Under the pieces are notes generated by a model, which was not told where the DNA came from, did no database searches, and saw only the letters and a program-made list of their open reading frames with translations. 64,000 bases of DNA from Rachicladosporium sp. CCFEE 5018. Its lineage: Eukaryota > Ascomycota > Dothideomycetes > Cladosporiales > Cladosporiaceae. Location of the stretch: contig KZ111208.1 of assembly GCA_002077045.2 (NCBI GenBank), positions 1 to 64,000 on the forward strand. Reading direction: 5' to 3'. The translations under genes and the position numbers were made by a program. Below, in pieces: positions 1 through 9,083 of the stretch (positions are counted from its first letter, which is position 1; each line of letters opens with the position of its first letter).

Positions 1-2
1 TC

Positions 3-2987
3 TTGTCGTATCTTATCGATGCCGTGCACGAGGACCTCAATCGCATCGAGAAGAAGCCGTACTTCGAGAATCCAGACTCTGACGACAGTCGCGTCAACGA
101 TCCCGAGTACATCAAGGAGCTGGGAGAGATCTACCAGAAGCACCACGATGCCCGCAACGACTCGATCTGCATGGACCTCTTCAGCGGCTTCTACAAGAAC
201 ACCATGGAGTGTCCGGTTTGCGGCAAGGTCAGCGTGACTTTCGATCCTTTCTCATCTCTTACGCTGCAGTTACCTATGGAGAACACCTTCAACCACACCT
301 TTACCTTCGTCCCGCTCAACGGCAAGCCTGTCAATCACGACATGGATCTCGAGAAGAGCCTTACCATGCGCGATGTCAAGGAGCGCATCGCATTGAAGCA
401 TCCCGGTGCTACCGCCGACAAGATGTGGATGGTTGAAGTCTACAACTGCAAGCTCTACAAGCACTTTGACGACCGAATGTCGTTAGCCGAAGCTAACATC
501 CAGCAAGCTGACTTCATCTTCGTGTTCGAGCTTGACCATGTAGCGAAGAACATTCCGCCTCCGGCTTCGTTCCATACTTCGAACAGTTATGGTGGCAGGA
601 AGGAGTTCGCGGTGCCGGATATGGCTACCAGTGAGATGTCGGAGACTTTCGCTGTGCCGATCTTTCATCGGAAGAGGGATGGTAGAATGGACTCTTGGAA
701 GAGTATCATGCATCCGCTGTACATCTCGCTGACGCGGGACGAGGCAAAGGATTATGATGTTGTTCTGAAGAAGATCTTACTCAGGGTTGCGGAGACGACC
801 AGCCGGCCAATCCTGCAGGAGATGGACCAGGCTGAGACCAGCTCCGCCTCTGATGAGGAGGTCAAGATCGCAGCATCTGGCGAGGTCGAGGGTGGGAGTG
901 ATGGGATTGCGCAGGTGAGTGACCACTCTGTGCCTTCGGAGGATGGGTATGTCGATATCTCGGTCGACGATAAGGCACACCCTAATGCTGTCAACGGGAA
1001 TACGCCGACTTCACCTGGACTTGACTCCTCCGCCAGCAAAGCACCGAAGAACTTCATGGACGCGACCTACAGTCTATCACTCGCGCTGCGGAATCAGCTG
1101 TTTGCTCTGAACTACGTCAAAGGCAGCGAGAACATGCTTTGCGTTGGACTTAATGGTTTCGAGGACAAGGGTGTCCGCAGCATGCACGGCCGTGTGAAGG
1201 TGCCGATCACATTATCTTCAACAGACTCTGCAAGCGAAGACGACGATGACACAAGTGCAGCCTCCAGTCCTGCAAATAGCGGCATGGCGGACGACAGTGA
1301 TGATGACGCAGACGCCGACGAAGCGAACGCTGTGCCGTCCACGGAGGAGTCGACGCTATCACTCAGCAACGCTGTAGAGGATGCTGACGATGACGATGAG
1401 CTGCCTGACAATCCTCTCGATGTCAACGGTAAGCCTGGTAGCAGGCGTGGCAAGGAGAACAAGTTCAAGGCTGGCAGTAAGAAGGCGAAGCGGAAGGAGG
1501 CTCGCCTGTCAAAGAAGCACCAGAAGCGCCTCCGCAAGGCAGCCAACGGCGTTCTCGGCTCTTCGCAGCCCCAACGCGAGACCGACGAGAACCCTTACTA
1601 CATCCAGCTTGGTGAAGGGATAGTACTCGATTGGTATCCTGAGGCCTTCGACAGTCTGTTTTGCGGCTCAAAGGACGACGACAGTGAGTTGCGTGGTCAC
1701 TACACTTCCCATTCGAACGGAACGGGACTGGACGTGGTGCCTGACCCTGCCACAGCCGAGAAGCGCAGGCTCCGTCAGCTCCGTCAGAAGAACGGCATCA
1801 CGCTTGAGGACTGCTTCACTGAGACTGGCAAGCGCGAGAAGCTGTCAGCTGACAACGCGTGGTACTGCAATCGCTGCAAGGAGCTCCGTCAAGCCACCAA
1901 GACACTTGACATTTGGACTTGCCCAGATATAGTGGTCGTGCACCTCAAGCGCTTCGGCGGTACGCGCTCTTTCCGCGATAAGCTGGACGTCATGGTCGAC
2001 TATCCCGTTGAGGGCTTGGATCTCACGAACAAGATCGGCCAGAAGGAAGACGGCAAAGAGTACATCTACGATCTCTTCGCCGTGGACAACCACTTCGGCG
2101 GCCTCGGCGGCGGCCACTACACCGCCTCAGCCAAGAACTTTTTCGACGGCCAATGGTACGACTACAACGACTCGTCCTGCTCGAAACTCGGCGACGCTCC
2201 TCGCCGCTGCGCAGCAGCCTACCTCCTCTTCTACCGCCGGCGCTCTGCCACGCCACTCGGCCCACCCTACCTCCAGAAGCTAGTCGAAGACTACCACAAC
2301 CCTCCTCCCGCTCCCCTCGCGCCTAGCAAGGTCGACGGCAACGCGGACGAAGCCTACGAGAGCGATTCGGGGGAAGGCCGACTCGGCGATCCTACCTCAA
2401 TCCTGCCTGGATCGTCGGGGCTCTCATATCACGGAGCAGGAGTCGCAGCGGCGACGACAGCAACAGCGGCGTCCAAACGCCCGTTGCAGAGTCGAAGCGC
2501 TGGAAGTGGGGTTGGGGGAGTCGGAGCAGGGCTGAGAGCGAGGCCGAGGAGTCTGATGGGTGAGGGGGATGAGGATGAGGATGAGGGGATCAGTATGGGC
2601 GATGAGGGAACGGGAATGAGTGGTGTGGGAGGGAAGCCGTTTTATGGGCCTGTGAGGCCGCCGCATATGCTTCCCTACAGCGCGCAGGGCAACAGCACGT
2701 GGGGGTTCGACGGCATCCAGGACGATAATAGTGATGCGGTGCCGACGCTGGAGAGCTACGAAGCAGACCTAATGATCGACGATGCGGACTCCACGACCGT
2801 GGCGCTTAGCGACAGGGCTATGGACTCGGATACCGAGATGAACAACTGGAATGACACCGAGGAGACGTTCGTCATTGGCGATCAGGACGGCGGTGGTGAT
2901 AATCGCGCGCAGCATATCGAGCAGGCTAGCGATGACGACGGTGGCGAGGTGCATGAGATTGTCCTGGACACGGAGTTCACGTACTAG
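3..2987 (+). CDS. ubp12: Ubp12/USP15-type ubiquitin carboxyl-terminal hydrolase, 5' truncated by the window edge
   Basis: This is the C-terminal part of a large cysteine protease that removes ubiquitin from proteins. The frame is open at the window start, so the catalytic Cys box and any DUSP domain lie outside. Residue numbers refer to the visible fragment. Seen: the HEDLNRI motif near residue 9, a first zinc-finger half (CPVC, about 66-69), a UBL-like insert (about 90-180), a long acidic and basic low-complexity insert (about 280-510), the second zinc-finger half (CNRC, about 622-625), the His box GGGHYTA with His705, and YDYNDSSC with Asn722/Asp723. A disordered, Gly- and acid-rich tail of about 230 residues follows. 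A UBL inside the catalytic domain is known from the USP4/11/15 and Ubp12 group. The stop is TAG at 2985. It converges on the PPR-like gene 410 nt away. Confidence 0.9.
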   Translation: MSYLIDAVHEDLNRIEKKPYFENPDSDDSRVNDPEYIKELGEIYQKHHDARNDSICMDLFSGFYKNTMECPVCGKVSVTFDPFSSLTLQLPMENTFNHTFTFVPLNGKPVNHDMDLEKSLTMRDVKERIALKHPGATADKMWMVEVYNCKLYKHFDDRMSLAEANIQQADFIFVFELDHVAKNIPPPASFHTSNSYGGRKEFAVPDMATSEMSETFAVPIFHRKRDGRMDSWKSIMHPLYISLTRDEAKDYDVVLKKILLRVAETTSRPILQEMDQAETSSASDEEVKIAASGEVEGGSDGIAQVSDHSVPSEDGYVDISVDDKAHPNAVNGNTPTSPGLDSSASKAPKNFMDATYSLSLALRNQLFALNYVKGSENMLCVGLNGFEDKGVRSMHGRVKVPITLSSTDSASEDDDDTSAASSPANSGMADDSDDDADADEANAVPSTEESTLSLSNAVEDADDDDELPDNPLDVNGKPGSRRGKENKFKAGSKKAKRKEARLSKKHQKRLRKAANGVLGSSQPQRETDENPYYIQLGEGIVLDWYPEAFDSLFCGSKDDDSELRGHYTSHSNGTGLDVVPDPATAEKRRLRQLRQKNGITLEDCFTETGKREKLSADNAWYCNRCKELRQATKTLDIWTCPDIVVVHLKRFGGTRSFRDKLDVMVDYPVEGLDLTNKIGQKEDGKEYIYDLFAVDNHFGGLGGGHYTASAKNFFDGQWYDYNDSSCSKLGDAPRRCAAAYLLFYRRRSATPLGPPYLQKLVEDYHNPPPAPLAPSKVDGNADEAYESDSGEGRLGDPTSILPGSSGLSYHGAGVAAATTATAASKRPLQSRSAGSGVGGVGAGLRARPRSLMGEGDEDEDEGISMGDEGTGMSGVGGKPFYGPVRPPHMLPYSAQGNSTWGFDGIQDDNSDAVPTLESYEADLMIDDADSTTVALSDRAMDSDTEMNNWNDTEETFVIGDQDGGGDNRAQHIEQASDDDGGEVHEIVLDTEFTY

Positions 2988-3397
2988 GCGGACGTGCTTG
3001 CGGGGCGGATGTTCGAGTGAGGCGCATTGATGCCCTGCGTGTGAATTGGCGGGCTGGATCGGGGTTGGAGGACGCTCGCTGCGAGGGCGTACACGCGAGG
3101 CATGGTGTTGCATGGCGTATTCATGAAGTTATGGGAGCATGAGGGGTGTTTAGTGGAGTTGCATTTTGCCTCGATCGATATCGAGGCTTTAGAGAGCATA
3201 CGGCTAGACTAGCAGAGCGTACAGCATTCGCCAGAGAACCTTTCCTATTTCCCAGGATTCATCCGATGCTGACATGCTGCTGTACCGAGATGCGGAGCAG
3301 ATGTGTTGAAGGTACATCGCACTTCTTCGATGTGACTAGAAAGACACTGCGTCAACCGTGTGTATGTACACATATAATCAGATATCTGCTCCTTCCA
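2988..3397. other. convergent 3' intergenic region
   Basis: This gap separates the ends of the deubiquitinase and the PPR-like gene. I see no ORF with a credible start, repeat or RNA gene in it. Confidence 0.6.
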
Positions 3398-6300
3398 CTA
3401 CACCGCAGTCATTCCCTCCACTTTCTTCAGACCCCTAGCTTGCTCGTCCTCGTTCTTGGCTCTCCGATACCTCTTCGCAGCCAACCGCTTACTCTTCCCC
3501 TCCCGTTTCCTCGGCTGCCCTCGCCTCGCCCTGCCCTCCGCTCTCCGAGCCGTCCGCCTAATGACCCGTAGTTCCCCAGCAAACCTCTCCTCATCGCTCA
3601 TCTGCCCATCACTCTGCTCATTCACATCCCTCACCAGTAACCGCACCAGCTTCCGCCCAAAGACCTTGGATTCCCACATCTGCCGTGCCCGGCGCTCGCG
3701 GCAGGTTTCCCGCCAAGTCTCGATCTTGTATTGGACAGCAGGTTCTTGCCGGCCGTAGCCTCTACCACCATCGGGAAGGCGAAACGTAGGCCGCTTAGCG
3801 CGCTTCAAGTTCCGGAGAAACGCCATGTCGATCTGGATATTCCGCTGCAGCACCGTGTCGACAACCCACTGCATGCCTTGCACGTGCTGCAGCGCAGCGT
3901 ACGCGAGCAGCCAGACGGACATAGTCGCGATGTCCAACACGCGATGGTGCAGGGTATCTGGGTGGTAGATCGAGGAGAGAAGGTTTAGCGCGTAGCTGGG
4001 GAAGCTGGCGGTTACGAGGGCGTGGGCGGCGGCCGTGCCGAGGTGCGGGGAGATTTGGAGGTTACGCGCGTCGTTATCGGCGTAGTAGGCTAGGGTCGTG
4101 ATGCGAATGTGGTTTGCCGCGGCGCGGGAGAGGTGGGTGTGGGAACGGAGTTGGTGGATTAGGAGGGGGGCGGTGCAGAGACTTGTGTTCATGCCTGCGG
4201 CGCGGGCGGAGGCGAGCATGGATTCGGCGTGAGCGGTGCTGTCGTAGAGACGGATACTGGACTCCACTGCCTGTTCGAGGGCTATGGGTGAGATTGGGAG
4301 GCCGGCAGCATCGCGTGAGGACTCGTAAATGTCAATGACTTTCTGGTAGTCGGCGAGAGAGAAGGCGAGCAACATGGCGCGGTCGGAGCGTAGGCGACGC
4401 GGCTGCTGTGCATCTGTAGCTGACTCAAGGTCGTGTGCGCCTTGCGTGTTGGAGCTGTAGACATGTCGTAGTTCCGAGAAGACAGCCGGTGGAGGAGCGT
4501 CGGGCTCTGGCGGTTTAATGGTTTCGATTGGGTGCGCAGCAGACCAGTCGACAAGCGTATACGTGACGCCTGTAGCGTCGCTCACGGGTATGCCCTCCTT
4601 CGACTCTTTTCCTGCTACTTCCGCCTTGAGTGCTGGAATCTCGCTATGCCGCCTAGGGACGAGTGGCTGAGTCACTAACATTGAGCCGCCGTCCTGACCA
4701 TAAGGAATATACCGGACTGATGGATTCCCAGGGAGCGACGGATGCTGTGCACCCGCAAGGTGAAGCTCCCTGTGATGTATATCGCCAGGCGCAGGTACAG
4801 TCTTTGTCGAACTCTGCACCATCTCCAACCTTTGACGGATGATGTCGCCCATCCAGGGCGCGTTCCCTCCCGCCAACTTCCGCAAGTCGCGGCCGACCGC
4901 CTCCAGAACAACATCAAGCAATTTCCCACCCTGAAAAGCCCTCCCTTCGTCAAGTAGCGTCCGACAATACCACATAACCATGACGTGCGAGTGGCGGAAG
5001 TCAGAATACCACGTCCGTAGCAGTCTCGCTGCGAAGCTCGTGATGTCCACTTTCTGGCTCGGAATGTACTGCTTGCGCAAGTGTAGCCAGTGCTGTGTCA
5101 ATGCGATGTCCTTGTGCGCTACAATCTTAGAAAGCACTACATTGAATGTAGTAACGTTGGGGACAAAGCCAAGCTTCTGCATTGCATGAATGACGAAGTC
5201 CGAGACTTGCGTGGCGCTGTGATGGGTCGCATACTGGTGTATGACTTGGTTGAAAACCCTTGTCGATAACACAGTCCAGGACACGAGCGATGGGTTGTTG
5301 TTCAGCAACTCCAGCGCGTTCTGAAATGCCGCCCACTTGCGAGACTTGGCAAACGCGAGCATCAGCATGACTCCGACTGGTCCTTGGCGCGGCGCTGCGT
5401 TCAAACGGGCAAGTAGTTCTAGGGCAAGGCCCTGGCTGCCAGCTTTGAGATATATTTCCACCATGGCAAAGTCCAGTGCTCGAGCGCCGTTGGAGTCTCG
5501 AGAGGCACTCGACTGGGCTTGTATGGCAGCATACGATTTGCGTACAGAATCAAGGTTCTGTGTAGACTTCCACTCCGCTCTTAGCGCAACGATCTTCACA
5601 TCAAGACCCCGCTGGTCTGCCAAATGTTGCACGTTGTGCGGGACATCTAAGAAGATGTCATCGAATGTTCGACCCCTAGCGACAGCTCCAGGTATTTTCT
5701 GAGGAGCCAATAGCTGGGTCGATGTATTCACGTGCGACAGGTCGGCACTCTCGCGCGGAGCAGCTCGCCGCGTGTCTCTTGGCTTCGCAATATCATCACC
5801 ACTGCGATCTCGTCCTCGCTGACCCGGCGGATTGAGCAACGCTTGACCGCTGGGGTCAGACCCGGCGACACTCCCAGGCGGTGGTATATGATGACCTGCA
5901 TCCAATGAAAGTCTTTCATGTTCCGTGCCACGAACCGTCAACTTAACCTTTGAGACGGTCTCGTGCTCTGGTCTCCGGTTGGATCCTCTTTGCCTGCCGT
6001 TCGTTCTCGCTTCGCCTGCATCATATGCATGAGGTAGGACTCGACTCCGTGCTGCCGGCGCTCGCGATGTACCCAGCTGTTCGCTTTCAGTGGACCTAGG
6101 CTGGGTTCCCGCGGGCGTCCACCTGACCTTGCCCTTCCTCTCCGCCACCTCCCCATACTCCTTCTCGACCACGCTGGGCAAGTGCGGCCCTGTATATGCA
6201 CGCGCACTTCTGGCATTCTCAATGCCGCCCCAAGGGTACACTCCCTCGTCCACGACCTCGCTCACAGCAGCAACAGAATGCGACCCGCGTGAGTAGCGTG

Positions 6301-6490
6301 GACTCTGCCGGATCCTCTGCGCGTTATCTGCAATACGCTGAACGATCTTGGTACGTCGACGTCGCTCCTCGGCACACAGTGCTCCTACTCCTAGGGCTGT
6401 GCCGGAAGAGATGTATGCAAGTTGGTAGAGGACTTTGAGAGTGGCCGTGGAGGGGGCGATGCGTGGCCGGGCAGGGGAGGACGATATCAT
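3398..6490 (-). CDS. Predicted mitochondrial PPR-like (pentatricopeptide) protein, 1030 aa
   Basis: The gene is a single open frame starting at ATG 6488-6490 and ending at TAG 3398-3400. The N-terminus is Ser/Arg/Pro-rich, followed by a short hydrophobic stretch (about 20-42) and an EERRRRTKIVQRIADNA segment that I associate with fungal mitochondrial proteins of this kind. A disordered region runs to about residue 250. From about 280 to 900 the sequence is a series of amphipathic helices resembling PPR/TPR units, for example one containing PNVTTFNVVLSKI near 440. The C-terminal 100 residues are strongly basic. Fungal PPR proteins of this length usually bind organellar RNA and act in mitochondrial transcript maturation or translation. 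The specific target cannot be read from the sequence. It is divergent from the P450 gene, with 461 nt between start codons. Confidence 0.7.
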   Translation of the reverse strand: MISSSPARPRIAPSTATLKVLYQLAYISSGTALGVGALCAEERRRRTKIVQRIADNAQRIRQSPRYSRGSHSVAAVSEVVDEGVYPWGGIENARSARAYTGPHLPSVVEKEYGEVAERKGKVRWTPAGTQPRSTESEQLGTSRAPAARSRVLPHAYDAGEARTNGRQRGSNRRPEHETVSKVKLTVRGTEHERLSLDAGHHIPPPGSVAGSDPSGQALLNPPGQRGRDRSGDDIAKPRDTRRAAPRESADLSHVNTSTQLLAPQKIPGAVARGRTFDDIFLDVPHNVQHLADQRGLDVKIVALRAEWKSTQNLDSVRKSYAAIQAQSSASRDSNGARALDFAMVEIYLKAGSQGLALELLARLNAAPRQGPVGVMLMLAFAKSRKWAAFQNALELLNNNPSLVSWTVLSTRVFNQVIHQYATHHSATQVSDFVIHAMQKLGFVPNVTTFNVVLSKIVAHKDIALTQHWLHLRKQYIPSQKVDITSFAARLLRTWYSDFRHSHVMVMWYCRTLLDEGRAFQGGKLLDVVLEAVGRDLRKLAGGNAPWMGDIIRQRLEMVQSSTKTVPAPGDIHHRELHLAGAQHPSLPGNPSVRYIPYGQDGGSMLVTQPLVPRRHSEIPALKAEVAGKESKEGIPVSDATGVTYTLVDWSAAHPIETIKPPEPDAPPPAVFSELRHVYSSNTQGAHDLESATDAQQPRRLRSDRAMLLAFSLADYQKVIDIYESSRDAAGLPISPIALEQAVESSIRLYDSTAHAESMLASARAAGMNTSLCTAPLLIHQLRSHTHLSRAAANHIRITTLAYYADNDARNLQISPHLGTAAAHALVTASFPSYALNLLSSIYHPDTLHHRVLDIATMSVWLLAYAALQHVQGMQWVVDTVLQRNIQIDMAFLRNLKRAKRPTFRLPDGGRGYGRQEPAVQYKIETWRETCRERRARQMWESKVFGRKLVRLLVRDVNEQSDGQMSDEERFAGELRVIRRTARRAEGRARRGQPRKREGKSKRLAAKRYRRAKNEDEQARGLKKVEGMTAV

Positions 6491-6951
6491 GATGTGAGGG
6501 TTGTAACAAGGCCATGACGAGCTAGAATAGATCCTGTGGCATTGAAAGAGCAGCTGCGAAAGTAAGTAGTCAATGTATAAGAGATGTAGTATTGTTCAAT
6601 CCACCGAATCGATGAAGCGCATACCGAAGGTCGAGATGTCGGCCAAGAAAGTGCCGACGCTAGCACGAGACTCACCTGAGAGGTACTTCATCTTCCTCCC
6701 CATCCCTCTTTCATACCGCTTGGCCTGATGTATTCAGTAGTGCATGAAGTACAGACGCCTATAACGACAGTGAGCTGGCAACGCCTATCGGGCGCAGATG
6801 CTCTTGTCATCCCTGGCGACCCCGCTGAGTGATGCACCCTCCCCTTTGTCGACGTAGATGCTTGCTATTGTCCGTAGACATTCCGCGAAGCCACCATGTA
6901 AGTCATCACCTCTTCAGATCGTTCTATGTCCAAGCTGCATCTAGAGCCGCG
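6491..6951. promoter_or_regulatory. Divergent promoter region between the PPR-like and P450 genes
   Basis: This intergenic region must hold both promoters. It contains a start-stop element (ATGTAA at 6896-6901) on the P450 side. On the minus strand there is a 35-codon ORF (6596-6703), listed separately. No clear TATA element was found. Confidence 0.4.
6596..6703 (-). CDS. Possible short ORF or upstream ORF, 35 aa
   Basis: ATG at 6701-6703 opens a 35-codon frame ending with TGA at 6596-6598. It begins MGRKMKYLSGES and has an amphipathic middle. A good donor (GTGAGT, 6675-6670) and acceptor (CGCAG, ending at 6554) would instead splice out 6554-6675 and give an 18-residue peptide ending ALSMPQDLF. 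Neither form connects in frame to the PPR-like ORF downstream. It could be an upstream ORF of that gene's leader, an unannotated microprotein, or chance. I do not recognise the peptide. Confidence 0.25.
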   Translation of the reverse strand: MGRKMKYLSGESRASVGTFLADISTFGMRFIDSVD

Positions 6952-8608
6952 ATGGACCACCCCATCGCAATCGGCTCGCTCTCTGCGGCATCTTTCGCCT
7001 ACATCCTCTCCGCCAATGGCATCAACGCCACCAGCATCCTCCTCATTCTCCTCTCCCTCTTCCTCACATTCTACACCTACATTCTCCTCTCCCGCCTCTA
7101 TCGGTCACCCATCTCCCACATCCCTGGCCCGCGCCTCGCAGCAGCAACCTTCTGGTACGAGTTCTACTACGACATCTGGCCCAACTCTTACAAGTACATC
7201 TGGAAGATCCGCGACCTGCACACCAAATACGGCCCAGTCGTGCGCATAAATCCTATACACGTCCATATCAGCGATCCAGCCTTCTACGAGGAGATCCACC
7301 CTTCAGATCCCCGAAGGAAGCGCAATCGAGACCCATGGTTCAGCCACTACGACAAGGACACCGTCCTCGCAGGCGCGATTCTGAATTCCATGGAACACGA
7401 CCTCCATGCCCGGAGACGAAAAGCCGTAGCAGCGTACTTCAGCAAGAAGTCAGTGCGAGACTTCGAGCCCCTGGTGCAGAAAAAGATTGCGAAGCTAGTG
7501 GCCCGCTTCGAACAAGCCCACAATCAAGACCAGGTGGTGAACCTCATAGACGCCATGAGCGGCCTCACAATGGACGTTATCTCCTCTTACTGCTTCGGCA
7601 CTGACACGCGCCAACTCGACCTCCCCACCTACGCCCAAAGCGAGGTCGCGCGTATGGTCTTAGGCGTCAAGATCCGCGCCTTAGGTCGCCACTTCCCGTA
7701 CATCCTCAACACAGCCATGAAGTTGAATCCTCTCATCGTCCGTCTGCTGAACTATCTCGGCTACAAGATAGTAGACGAAGAACAACAACTCATCACCCGC
7801 GTGCAGCACGTCCTTGACAACCCCGAGGAGAAATCAGAAGAAGGCCACCGCGCAATCTTCGCCATGATGGATAAATCCAACCTCCCGGCCGGAGAATGCA
7901 CAGCTCGCCGCTTAGCAGCCGACGCTGGAGCTTTCATAGGCGCAGGCACAGAGACCACAGGCCGCACCTTGGCCGTGACAGCTTTCCACGTCCTCGCCAA
8001 CCCAACCATCCTCGCCACTCTTCGCGCAGAGCTGAAGACCATTATGCCGCACGCAGACTCATCGATCACTCTCCAACAGCTCGAGAAACTTCCGTACCTC
8101 ACAGCCATTCTTCACGAAGGGCTGCGGCTGGCTCACGGTGTCAGCGGTCGCATGCCACGGATCGCGACGCAGGAGGCATTGACTTGTAACGGCGTGACGA
8201 TCTCGGCTGGTACGGCGGTGATGAGTTCGATCTACCTGCTCAACATGAATGAAGACATCTTCCCTAGTGCAGAAACCTTCGAGCCAGCACGGTGGGTGAA
8301 TAATCCGGGGCTGCGGAGGCATTTGTACGCCTTCGGAGCGGGTGCAACGATGTGTTTGGGCATGAAGTGAGTGATATCCCTACTTTCCCCTTGTGGCAGA
8401 TGTCTTTCTAAAACTAACGCATACCACAAGCCTCGCGTGGTCCGAACTCTACCTCACGCTCGCCACCCTCTTCCGCCGCTTCGAGCTAGAGCTGCACTCC
8501 ACGACCTACGCCCACGACGTGAAAGTCATCGGAGACTGCGCGATCGCTTTACTCAACCCTGAGTCTGAAGGCATCCGCGTCAAGATCACGGGAATCGTGA
8601 AGGACTGA
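6952..8608 (+). CDS. Cytochrome P450 monooxygenase, 530 aa
   Basis: The coding sequence is two exons, 6952-8366 and 8431-8608; the 64-nt intron has a GTGAGT donor and a CTAAC branch site. Splicing restores the heme signature FGAGATMCLGMNLA, with the thiolate ligand Cys468. Other hallmarks: an N-terminal membrane anchor (about 20-45), the Pro-rich hinge HIPGPRLA, an I-helix AGAFIGAGTETTGR (about 325-338), the K-helix EGLR (about 389-392) and the FEPARW segment. The enzyme would be an ER-bound, heme-dependent monooxygenase using NADPH-P450 reductase. The overall pattern, including GVSGRMPRIA after the K-helix, resembles fungal secondary-metabolism P450s of the Tri4/CYP58-like kind, but the substrate is unknown. 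ATG 6952 was chosen because it is the first in-frame ATG giving a normal anchor. A Zn2Cys6 regulator gene converges on it. Confidence 0.9.
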
Positions 8609-9083
8609 GAAGGAAGGCTGGGTATGTAGTCTGCCGTTATGAAGGTGCTATGAAGGTGCTATGAACATAATCCCACGTTATCGATAACGCGACAAAGCAA
8701 AAGCAAGTCCGTTGAGGCAGCGCTGATGTAGCCCAGCACTGGTTTCCTCGTCATACGCCGATACGCCTCCCATTTTTGTGCTTTTTCATACTGTTTCGTC
8801 AGCATCATGCCTGTCAGACTCGTTCGTGCTTGAGCCGTGGTTGCCAGAGGCCCAGATCATACTGCATCGCCATTCCCACACCACTTCCGCGCCACACCGT
8901 CCTCTCGTGCGACGGTGCGCGGACTCGGTGCAAGCAGATAGCACACCAGTCGCCCAGCCCTCCTCGAAATGTGGTCCAAGCGCGCGCTGTCGTCAAGTTC
9001 CCTCGATCCGACCCCGTCGACAAGGTACAAGTTTCGTCTCCCCCCATCATTGCATCTAAGCTTAGCCTCTGCACCGTCAAGCA
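8609..9083. other. convergent 3' intergenic region with a small tandem repeat
   Basis: The gap lies between the P450 and regulator stop codons. A short direct repeat (unit ATGAAGGTGCT, about two and a half copies) sits at about 8639-8666. Nothing else stands out. Confidence 0.5.
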
